From Acinetobacter zhairuonensis (GTDB taxonomy: Bacteria > Pseudomonadota > Gammaproteobacteria > Pseudomonadales > Moraxellaceae): a DNA stretch of 64,000 nt. This document shows positions 54,595 to 62,603 of this stretch, in pieces. Under the pieces are notes generated by a model, which was given only the letters and a program-made list of their open reading frames with translations, was not told the DNA's origin and made no database searches. Both the position numbers and the translations under genes were made by a program. The stretch covers positions 82,190-146,189 of the forward strand of contig NZ_JAKVIM010000009.1 of NCBI RefSeq assembly GCF_022601715.1. The letters run 5' to 3'. Each line of letters begins with the position of its first letter. Position 1 is the first letter of the stretch.

Positions 54595-55325
54595 CACAAG
54601 AACGCAAAGTCGCTTTAGTGACAGGCGCGAGTCGAGGGATTGGTGCAGCCATCGCTCAACAGTTGATTCAAGACGGTTATTTTGTTGTAGGTACTGCGAC
54701 TTCAGAGTCTGGTGCAGAAAAATTATCAGCAGCATTTGGTGAAAATGGTGCCGGTAAAGTGCTTGATGTACGTGACGGTGCAGCAATAGACGCTTTGGTT
54801 ACAGATATCGAACAAAATTATGGTCCAGTTCTTGCACTTGTAAATAATGCAGGGATTACCCGTGATAATTTGTTGTTGCGTATGTCTGAAGATGATTGGG
54901 ATGATATTCTGAACATTCATTTAAAAGCCGTTTACCGCTTATCAAAACGCGTTCTTAAAGGCATGACCAAAGCTCGTTTTGGACGAATTATTAATATCAG
55001 TTCTGTGGTTGCGCATTTCGCAAACCCAGGCCAGGCAAACTATTCAGCTGCTAAAGCAGGGATTGAGGCATTTAGCCGCAGCCTTGCAAAAGAAATGGGT
55101 AGCCGCCAAATTACTGTCAATTCAGTTGCACCAGGTTTTATCGCGACTGAAATGACGGAACAGTTGAGCGAAGAAATTCGCAAAAAAATGAGTGATCAAG
55201 TGGCACTTCAGCGCTTAGGTGAACCACAAGATATCGCGAATGCTGTAAGTTTCTTGGCTTCTGAGAAGGCAAGTTATATTACAGGTACGGTTTTACACGT
55301 AAATGGTGGTTTATACATGAGCTAA
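54591..55325 (+). CDS. fabG: 3-oxoacyl-ACP reductase FabG
   Basis: NADPH-dependent reductase of the fatty acid elongation cycle, SDR family. The cofactor motif is VTGASRGIGAAIA (about residues 10-22), NNAGITRDNLL follows, and the catalytic Ser/Tyr/Lys are in ISSVVAHFANPGQANYSAAKAG. The C-terminus ends in ITGTVLHVNGGLYM, as in FabG. It overlaps fabD by four bases and precedes acpP by 87 bp. Confidence 0.95.
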   Translation: MTQERKVALVTGASRGIGAAIAQQLIQDGYFVVGTATSESGAEKLSAAFGENGAGKVLDVRDGAAIDALVTDIEQNYGPVLALVNNAGITRDNLLLRMSEDDWDDILNIHLKAVYRLSKRVLKGMTKARFGRIINISSVVAHFANPGQANYSAAKAGIEAFSRSLAKEMGSRQITVNSVAPGFIATEMTEQLSEEIRKKMSDQVALQRLGEPQDIANAVSFLASEKASYITGTVLHVNGGLYMS

Positions 55326-55412
55326 TTGGCTGATGTATGAACTTTCAAAATATTAGAGTTTCAATTAAACTAACGGCATTTAAAAACGCCACAAGCAATG
55401 AGGAGAATTCCT

Positions 55413-55649
55413 GTGAGCGATATCGAACAACGCGTTAAACAAGCGGTTGCAGAACAACTTGGTCTTAAAGTAGAAGAGATCAAAAACGAAGCATCTTTCA
55501 TGGATGACTTAGGTGCAGACTCTCTAGACCTAGTTGAACTTGTAATGTCTTTCGAAAATGATTTCGACATCACTATTCCTGATGAAGATTCTAACGAAAT
55601 CACTACAGTTCAATCTGCAATTGACTACGTTTCTAAGAAACTTGGTTAA
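55413..55649 (+). CDS. acpP: acyl carrier protein
   Basis: 78-residue acidic carrier of growing fatty acids. The phosphopantetheine site is [10 protein letters not shown] (Ser37). GTG 55413 was chosen over an ATG 15 bases upstream because GAGGAG sits 8 bases before it and the product then starts SDIEQRVK like other ACPs. The codon choice resembles highly expressed genes. A strong terminator follows. fabF, its usual downstream neighbour in E. coli, is not here. Confidence 0.97.
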   Translation: MSDIEQRVKQAVAEQLGLKVEEIKNEASFMDDLGADSLDLVELVMSFENDFDITIPDEDSNEITTVQSAIDYVSKKLG

Positions 55650-55676
55650 TTGTTGATGTTCAGCGCTGCTGAAAGA

Positions 55677-55702
55677 AAAGCCACCTTTTAGGTGGCTTTT
55701 TT
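55677..55702 (+). terminator. intrinsic terminator after acpP
   Basis: AAAGCCACC/GGTGGCTTT with a TTTTA loop, followed by T. Confidence 0.9.
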
Positions 55703-55705
55703 AAT

Positions 55706-56266
55706 GCGTGTTTGAAGGTGGTGTCTTTTCAGGTTTTATAAATATAAATTCAAAGCCCAAATGAAATATACCAAGAAATAGGGATAGTGTTTTTGAGGTT
55801 GCGGTTTTAATTTAATGGAGTAGATCAGAATGAAAAGCATCATAACTAAAATAAAAAAGCGGTGAGTAGGATCACTAAAGTTGAGTGATTTGGTTGGTTT
55901 ATTTGTAACAAAAAATGTATACCAAAATACTTGGTTTTACATATCGTTAAGTTTTGCTTAATAAATAATCAAAACAGAGTAACAGATCATTTTATTATCA
56001 TGATTATGTATATGTATATCTGTATATAAAAATCCAATTATTGTGGGTATTCTGCTAGTAAATTTAATTTTTGAATTTCTAATGCTATTTTTTATGCATC
56101 AAAAAATCATATAAATATTAATCATAATTAAGCTCTGCTTGATGATTGTGCTTGTCTGTTGGTTATGCATTTCGACTATTAACACTTTGAATTTAATTGT
56201 TAAACTGGCTTATAAGGTAAAAGTCACAGTGTCATGTGCGTATAAGAAACATCTAAAGAAACCATT
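55706..56266. other. 560-bp AT-rich gap before the type I secretion genes
   Basis: No gene or strong structure seen. A short ATCACT/AGTGAT repeat lies near 55870-55890. The stretch probably carries the promoter and regulatory region for the secretion genes, but no clear -35/-10 pair could be fixed in such AT-rich sequence. Confidence 0.4.
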
Positions 56267-57529
56267 ATGAGAATGCGAATCAGACGAGCACCACAAATGA
56301 GTTGGAATAAACGGGTTGCTCTATTAATCACACTTTTATTTAGCACATCAGTTTATGCCGTTCAGTTAAAGACATTGTTGAAAACAGCTTTGGAGCAAGA
56401 CCCAATGATGTTAGAAGCCCAAGCCAACGAAGAAGCTGCACTCAGTAAGGTGAAAGAATCTAAAGCCCTGCATTATCCGACCTTGGCTTTAACCGCAAAT
56501 CAGATTCTAGATCAGTCACATGAAAGTCAATATGACTATGTGAGTGAGGATTTCACGCCAGGGATTAGAGGGAGTTTGAACTTGTATTCATTTGGTGCCA
56601 TTCGTGCGCAAGTGGATCGTGATGAAAAGAAATCACAATATTTTGAACAAAAGATAGATGAGACGGCTGAGGAGCTAGGTTACAACATTGGTTCCGAATA
56701 TTTAAAAGCCCTGAATGCGCATGAAGCCCTTGCGGTGCAGATGCGGAGTTTGGAGCGTCATAATAAGTTTACGCAAGATGTGAGTGTCATTGTGCAATAT
56801 GATGCTGGGCGTCGTTCAGAGCTAACACAGGCACGTGCACGACAAATGCAGGTTGAACACACCATCAGCAGCTTGCAGCGTGAATTGGGCTTTGCGCTGA
56901 GTCATCTTAAGAAGTATTCACCAGAGGTAATTGATCAAAACACCTTGAGCGATCCTTTTGCAGGGCTGGCACCTTCCGAATTCATTAGCCGCTATGAACT
57001 TAGCGAAGTAACCCAACATCCATCTTATTTAGCTCAAGAAGCGGAGCTAGACAGTATTCGCTCTGAGGTTAAATATCGTAAAGCCAAACGTTATCCAAGT
57101 ATTAACTTGGAGGGCAATGTGACGACTGAGGATCGTCAGGTGTATTTGAATATGTCGTGGGATTTGTTAAATCAGGGGGCGAAATATTCAGTTGAACAAA
57201 GTGGTCAATCTGCAGTTGCTGCCAAAGCACGTCTTGATCAAATTCAGCGAGATATTGAAGAGCGCGCACGGACTGCAGAAATTGATATGTTTCAAAGCCA
57301 ACAAAAAATGCAGATTTCGCAAGAGCAAATTATTGCTTCTCGTAAGGTGGTTAGTGACAACGAGAAACAGTTCAAAATTGCACGAAAAAGCCTGATTGAT
57401 GTACTGAATGCCTATAACGAATTGGCAGGCGTCGAAATGGCTTATGTAACAGCACGAAATGATTATCGCATGGCTGCGCTGGCTTATTTACGTGCTCAAG
57501 CCAACATTAGCAACTGGGTGAGGCAGTAG
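56267..57529 (+). CDS. TolC-family outer-membrane channel of type I secretion (LapE-like)
   Basis: 420-residue outer-membrane efflux protein. Signal peptide to about SVYAV, then two OEP repeats with long alpha-helical barrel segments, for example LKTALEQDPMMLEAQANEEAAL and the matching second-half YELSEVTQHPSYLAQEAELDS. SLNLYSFGAIRAQVDRDEKK is typical of TolC beta-strands. It forms the exit duct for the exporter encoded directly downstream. Start could instead be ATG 56297. Confidence 0.9.
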   Translation: MRMRIRRAPQMSWNKRVALLITLLFSTSVYAVQLKTLLKTALEQDPMMLEAQANEEAALSKVKESKALHYPTLALTANQILDQSHESQYDYVSEDFTPGIRGSLNLYSFGAIRAQVDRDEKKSQYFEQKIDETAEELGYNIGSEYLKALNAHEALAVQMRSLERHNKFTQDVSVIVQYDAGRRSELTQARARQMQVEHTISSLQRELGFALSHLKKYSPEVIDQNTLSDPFAGLAPSEFISRYELSEVTQHPSYLAQEAELDSIRSEVKYRKAKRYPSINLEGNVTTEDRQVYLNMSWDLLNQGAKYSVEQSGQSAVAAKARLDQIQRDIEERARTAEIDMFQSQQKMQISQEQIIASRKVVSDNEKQFKIARKSLIDVLNAYNELAGVEMAYVTARNDYRMAALAYLRAQANISNWVRQ

Positions 57530-57616
57530 CAAAACAAACGGCAGATCCAAAACGGATGTGGATGATGCATAAATGACCTTGCGGTCGAAGAATTAAAAAA
57601 GGATGACATAAAGAGA

Positions 57617-59902
57617 ATGAAATCCATCATAGAGCATATTGCATTGGCGACCCGATTATTGGGGAGTCCATTACCTGTCGCGACCTTAATGGCGCAGGTG
57701 ACACATGATCAGCATTTAAATGTGAATTATTCATCTTTGGTGGAAGTATTAAAAAGTCACGGTTTTGAGAATACTTTAACGCAAAAAGCACTGCATGAAA
57801 TTCCTGCTTTGGCGGTGCCCGTCGTGATTGTATTGCAGCAAGATCAAGCCGCAGTCATTACACGAATTGAAGGCAGTGCAGACGAACGTGTATATGAGTT
57901 GCAGCAAACCGATGGGTTAAAGCAACGTCTGACGCAGCAACAATTAAGTGAGTTGTATTTGGGTTATTGCTGGTTTATTAAACCGAAACTCGCACATGAT
58001 TTGCGCTCTGAACTACCTGAATATCACTTGCCTAAAGCTTGGTTCTGGAAAGTAATCTGGCGTTTTCGTGCCTATTATGCACAGGTGATTCTGGCGACAT
58101 TCATTATTAACTTTTTGGCGCTGGTTAGCTCCCTCTACGTTATGAATGTTTATGACCGTGTAATTCCCAATAAGTCCTATGAAACACTCTGGGTGCTCAG
58201 TATTGGGGTTATTCTGGCGATTAGCTTTGAGTTCGTTGCCAAGATGATTCGAGGGCATTTGACCGATATTGCGGGTAAAAAGGCAGATCTCATTATTAGT
58301 TCAGCCATTTTTCGCCGAGTGATGAGTTTAGATTTGGCTGAACGCCCAGCATCTTCTGGTTCCTATGCCAATAACTTGCGTGAGTTTGAATCGGTGAGGG
58401 AATTTATGACCAGCGCTAGTTTACTGGTCTTGGTCGATTTACCTTTCTTGCTGCTGTTTATCACGGTGATTTGGCTGATCGGCGGTCAATTGGCATTCGT
58501 CCCATTAATATTAATACCTATAGTGATGTTGGTTGGACTTTTAGCCCAAGCACCTTTGGCACGATATATCAATGAATCCATGAAAGAGTCTTCGCAACGT
58601 CAAGGTTTAGCTGTCGAGGCAATAGAAGGTATTGAAACTTTAAAAGCCAATAATGCCACCAGTTGGGCACAACAGAAGTGGGATCATTACACCGCTAAAA
58701 ATGCAGCTTCAAGTACAAAAACTCGCGATTTGAGTAATTTCGTAGTCAATTTTTCTGTCGCGGTGCAGCAATTAAATACCGTGATTTTGGTGATTGTCGG
58801 AACCTATCTAATTCATAGCCCAGATCCAAACAACAAAATTACCATGGGAGCACTGATTGCCGCAGTCATTTTGTCTGGTCGAGCTTTGGCACCTTTGGCA
58901 CAAATTTCGAGTTTGGCAATTCGTTTCCAGCAAGCCAAAATTGGTCTGCAAGGGCTACAAAGCATTATTGAGCGAAAAATTGAACGTCATCCGGATCGGC
59001 AATATATTAGCCTTGATCAAGTAAAAGGTGAGCTTAAATTTCAAAATGTAAGTTTTAAATATCAGAAAGATATTCCACCTGCTTTAAAAGCCTTGAACTT
59101 GAGTATAGCCGCGGGTGAAAAAGTTGGAATATTGGGAAAAATTGGCAGTGGTAAAACAACCACCTTGAAACTTGCTAGCGGCATGTTTGAACCACTGGAG
59201 GGGAATGTCACCCTCGATGGTGTGGATTTACGTCAACTTGATCCTAATTTCTTACGTAATCAGGTCGCAATGCTGGGTCAAGCACCGCGTCTTTTTTTGG
59301 GGACTTTACGTGAAAATCTCGATTTGGCACGACAAGATGGTTTCTCGACAGATCAGGAATTATTGCTCGCCTTAAAACGCTTTGGTTTGGATAGCCTGAT
59401 TCAAAATCATCCGCGTGGCTTGGATATGCCTTTGGGTGAAGATGGTTTGGGACTCTCAGGAGGGCAAAAACAGATTATTGCCTTGGCGCGACTTACTTTG
59501 CGCTCCCCGCGCGTGGTCTTGTTGGATGAGCCGACCAATGGGCTGGATCAATTAACAGAGCGTCAAACTCTGAATGCTTTGCATCAATGGGGTAAAGACA
59601 AAACCTTGGTGGTGGTCACGCATCGAACTCAAGTGCTGAGTATTGTGAGTCGTGTGGTGGTGATCGATCAAGGACAAGTGGTGATGGATGGCCCTAGAGA
59701 TGAGGTGTTGAAAAAGCTTGCTCAAAATGAACAAAAGAAAACGTCCGTATCAAGTGCTGCTGCAACACAAGCCGCAACATCAGCGACTCAAGCAGAGAAA
59801 GCAGAGGGGAGAACCATTGTGATTCAGCCTGAACATGTGGCAACAGTTCGTAAACATACAAAAGAAACACCATTACAAGAACAGAATGTTGAATCGCTAT
59901 AA
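57617..59902 (+). CDS. type I secretion ABC transporter (LapB/HlyB-like)
   Basis: 761-residue exporter ATPase. An N-terminal C39-like domain (about 1-125) has no catalytic Cys, as in LapB and HlyB, where it docks the substrate. Six transmembrane helices (about 160-430) follow, then the ATPase with GKIGSGKTTTLK (about 506-517), LSGGQKQII and VVLLDEPTNGLD, and a His loop VVVTHRTQ. A low-complexity Ala/Thr/Glu tail of about 60 residues closes it. The neighbours show it exports the large adhesin that begins at 62604. Confidence 0.94.
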   Translation: MKSIIEHIALATRLLGSPLPVATLMAQVTHDQHLNVNYSSLVEVLKSHGFENTLTQKALHEIPALAVPVVIVLQQDQAAVITRIEGSADERVYELQQTDGLKQRLTQQQLSELYLGYCWFIKPKLAHDLRSELPEYHLPKAWFWKVIWRFRAYYAQVILATFIINFLALVSSLYVMNVYDRVIPNKSYETLWVLSIGVILAISFEFVAKMIRGHLTDIAGKKADLIISSAIFRRVMSLDLAERPASSGSYANNLREFESVREFMTSASLLVLVDLPFLLLFITVIWLIGGQLAFVPLILIPIVMLVGLLAQAPLARYINESMKESSQRQGLAVEAIEGIETLKANNATSWAQQKWDHYTAKNAASSTKTRDLSNFVVNFSVAVQQLNTVILVIVGTYLIHSPDPNNKITMGALIAAVILSGRALAPLAQISSLAIRFQQAKIGLQGLQSIIERKIERHPDRQYISLDQVKGELKFQNVSFKYQKDIPPALKALNLSIAAGEKVGILGKIGSGKTTTLKLASGMFEPLEGNVTLDGVDLRQLDPNFLRNQVAMLGQAPRLFLGTLRENLDLARQDGFSTDQELLLALKRFGLDSLIQNHPRGLDMPLGEDGLGLSGGQKQIIALARLTLRSPRVVLLDEPTNGLDQLTERQTLNALHQWGKDKTLVVVTHRTQVLSIVSRVVVIDQGQVVMDGPRDEVLKKLAQNEQKKTSVSSAAATQAATSATQAEKAEGRTIVIQPEHVATVRKHTKETPLQEQNVESL

Positions 59903-59934
59903 CGACAACGAGCAGATCAATATAAGTGAGGCTT

Positions 59935-61173
59935 ATGAAAGATAATCAGAACCCATCCGCAGAACGAGTACAGTCCAAAGACTTACAGTTACTCAACGAC
60001 TTGCATGCTGCTTTACAAACAGAAAAGCATACAGGGCTCTTCTGGACGATTGGTTTGCTGTTTGTATTTTTAATTGTATTTGTATTTTGGGCTTATCACA
60101 GTCCTGTAGAAGAAGTGACACGAGGACAAGGGAGTGTCATACCGACCAGTCGTGAACAAATCTTACAAAGCTTGGACCCTGGGACCATCAAAGAGATGCT
60201 GGTGAAAGAAGGTGATATTGTTGAAAAAGGACAGATATTGCTACGGTTAGATGATACTCGTAGTTCAGCCATTTTAAGGGAAAGTGAAGCCAAAGTTGCC
60301 AACCTTGAAGCAATGTCAGCGCGTTTAAGAGCTGAATCTTATGGGACTAACATTCAATTTCCTGCTGGAATTAGTGAGTCACTCAAGCATCGAGAGCGTG
60401 CTGCATATACAGCTCGTAAACGTGCGGTTGATGAAGCGATTACAGGATTAAAAACCAGTAAGGCAATGCTGGATCGTGAAATTTCAATCACAGCACCTAT
60501 GGTAGCTGAAGGGGTAATGTCTGAAGTTGAATTATTACGTATGCGTCGTCAGTCCTCAGATTTAGCACTGCAAATTGACGAAAAGCGGAATCAATATGCC
60601 GCGGATGCCAATAATGAGTTGGTTCGGGTAGAGTCTGAGCTTGCTCAAGCCAAAGAAAATATGGCAATGCGGGCTGACCCTGTAGATCGCTCCCTGATTC
60701 GAGCACCGTTAAAAGGGATTGTCAAAAACATCAAAATCAATACGGTTGGTGGGGTGGTTCAGGCTGGGCAGGACATTATGGAAATTGTGCCTTTAAATGA
60801 CAAATTGCTGGTTGAAGCCTATATCCGTCCGCAAGATGTCGCATTTGTACACCCTGGGCTTGCTGCAATTGTAAAAATTACGGCTTATGACTATGCCTTG
60901 TATGGCGGTTTGGAAGGTAAAGTCACGTTAATTAGCCCAGACACCCTCAGAGATAAAACTCGACCAAGTGAGCTGAATTTAAATCCTGAGGAAGCCTATT
61001 ACCGCATTTTGGTTGAAACCCATCAGAACTCTTTGACGGATAAAAATGGCAAACCGATGCCAATTATTCCAGGCATGATTGCCAGTGTTGACGTTAAAAC
61101 AGGAGAAAAAACAATATTCCAATATTTAATCAAACCGATTACGCGCATGAAGCAAGCGCTACAAGAACGATAG
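59935..61173 (+). CDS. HlyD-family type I secretion adaptor (LapC-like)
   Basis: 412-residue membrane fusion protein that bridges the ABC exporter and the outer-membrane channel. One N-terminal helix (about residues 33-56) precedes a biotinyl-lipoyl half-motif (SLDPGTIKEMLVKEGDIVEKGQILLRLD), a long coiled-coil hairpin and a second lipoyl half (IRAPLKGIVKNI). The C-terminal beta-barrel ends with PGMIASVDVKTGEKTIFQYLIKPI, the signature of this family. ATG 59935 is preferred since GTGAGG just before it works as ribosome-binding sequence. Confidence 0.94.
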   Translation: MKDNQNPSAERVQSKDLQLLNDLHAALQTEKHTGLFWTIGLLFVFLIVFVFWAYHSPVEEVTRGQGSVIPTSREQILQSLDPGTIKEMLVKEGDIVEKGQILLRLDDTRSSAILRESEAKVANLEAMSARLRAESYGTNIQFPAGISESLKHRERAAYTARKRAVDEAITGLKTSKAMLDREISITAPMVAEGVMSEVELLRMRRQSSDLALQIDEKRNQYAADANNELVRVESELAQAKENMAMRADPVDRSLIRAPLKGIVKNIKINTVGGVVQAGQDIMEIVPLNDKLLVEAYIRPQDVAFVHPGLAAIVKITAYDYALYGGLEGKVTLISPDTLRDKTRPSELNLNPEEAYYRILVETHQNSLTDKNGKPMPIIPGMIASVDVKTGEKTIFQYLIKPITRMKQALQER

Positions 61174-61322
61174 TGAATATTTAATAAAATTAAAACTAAA
61201 AGTTATTATGATTTTTGTTATTAATATAAGTGGTCCATATGTGTGGTTAAAATAATTTCGAGTTTATAAAATAATATGGATTTTAAATGTATATTCTATG
61301 TTTCTGATAATTTTTGAAAATT

Positions 61323-61350
61323 AAAAAACCATATTTTAAATATGGTTTTT
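61323..61350 (+). terminator. intrinsic terminator after HlyD gene
   Basis: AAAAACCATATTT/AAATATGGTTTTT, nearly perfect stem with T-run. It splits the exporter genes from the OmpA-like and adhesin genes. The surrounding 61174-61593 is otherwise AT-rich with no gene. Confidence 0.85.
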
Positions 61351-61533
61351 TAATTTAATAATAATAAAAAAATTATTTTAAATTTTTATCTTTAATTTGT
61401 GACTCAGTTCATGTTATTCAAAAAAACCTAATTAAAGCTATTGTTTTTTGCTCATTTTTTTATATTATTTATGATTAAGTTTTATTAAAAAATTGCATAA
61501 ACACTTATTTTTTATAGGGGTTTATGTAGAGGT

Positions 61534-61539
61534 TATAAT
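61534..61539 (+). promoter_or_regulatory. possible -10 box for the OmpA-like lipoprotein gene
   Basis: TATAAT, 55 bp upstream of the start. The hexamer 17 bases before it (TTTATA) is a poor -35, so this is only a candidate. Confidence 0.35.
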
Positions 61540-61593
61540 AATCCCATAGATTGGGTTGAATAATATTGAGATATAATAAAAGAGGTGGGTATT

Positions 61594-62541
61594 ATGAATG
61601 TTAAAAGGTTAATATTAATATTTGGAGTTTCAGTATTTGGGTTTGGTTGTTCATCTGCAACAAAGAAACCACCATTAGAGCATTGGAATATATTTGATTC
61701 TAAACCTTTTGCACAACCTCAAAGTATTAAAGAGGGACGTACTCAAGTTGTATTTATTCGAGATAAAGAAGGTTTAAGTGGTCCAGCTGCGAATATTTTT
61801 ATCGAAGGACACTATTTTACATCTTTGCTGCCAGGAGCTTATAAGGCAGTACAGTTATGTTCCCACCCTACACGTATAAATGCGGCATATACCAATAGTG
61901 AATTAAATTACATGAATGCCCGAAAACAGAATTCACTGCAAACCTTAACAGAGGGAACGACACAATATTATCGCTTAATGAATGGGTCGGGTCAGAACGT
62001 ACAAATACAAGCGCTTACTGAAAGCCAAGCGCAAGCCTTTTTGCCAAATCTTAAAGAAGAAGTGAACACGGTTTCTCGTGTTAAAGAAGTTCAGGAATGT
62101 GCAAAACCTGTTTATGTTCAGGTTCCAGTCAAAACGATGCTGAAAAAATATACGCTAGAAGCAAGTACTCTATTTAGTTTTGCTAAGTCAGGACCTAATG
62201 ATATTACAGCCAAAGGGCGGAAAGAAATTGCAGCCATTGCAGCAGAAATTGCGCGTGATCAGGAGGCGATAAGTCATATCGCGGTGATTGGATATACAGA
62301 TCCAGTAGGTTCGGAAAATTCTAATCAGCAGCTTTCGCAGCGTCGTGCAGAAACAGTACGTATGCTGTTGGTTCAAGATGGCGTGGTTAAAAAGAATATT
62401 TTAGTCGAAGGACGTGGTGAGCAAGAGCTGATTGTAAGTGATTGTGAGCAGAAATATGCAAAAGATAAGGCAGCACGTGAGCAGTGTGATTTACCGAATA
62501 GACGCGTAGAAATCATTACCTATGGAATGAAAGCTGAATAA
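61594..62541 (+). CDS. OmpA-family lipoprotein linked to the adhesin
   Basis: 315-residue outer-membrane lipoprotein. The signal peptide ends VFGFGCSS, giving a probable lipobox cysteine. A middle domain of unknown type follows, then a C-terminal OmpA peptidoglycan-binding domain with IAVIGYTDPVGSENSNQQLSQRR and PNRRVEI. In Acinetobacter, OmpA-like proteins commonly accompany Bap-type adhesins and their type I exporter, possibly helping anchor or fold the adhesin; that role is inference. ATG 61594 is preferred over one 9 bases upstream. Confidence 0.9.
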   Translation: MNVKRLILIFGVSVFGFGCSSATKKPPLEHWNIFDSKPFAQPQSIKEGRTQVVFIRDKEGLSGPAANIFIEGHYFTSLLPGAYKAVQLCSHPTRINAAYTNSELNYMNARKQNSLQTLTEGTTQYYRLMNGSGQNVQIQALTESQAQAFLPNLKEEVNTVSRVKEVQECAKPVYVQVPVKTMLKKYTLEASTLFSFAKSGPNDITAKGRKEIAAIAAEIARDQEAISHIAVIGYTDPVGSENSNQQLSQRRAETVRMLLVQDGVVKKNILVEGRGEQELIVSDCEQKYAKDKAAREQCDLPNRRVEIITYGMKAE

Positions 62542-62603
62542 GACTTGCTCCCTGCATTTATTCACTATTTTTAGAATCAAGCTATAAGAAAAGGATAAAT
62601 AAC

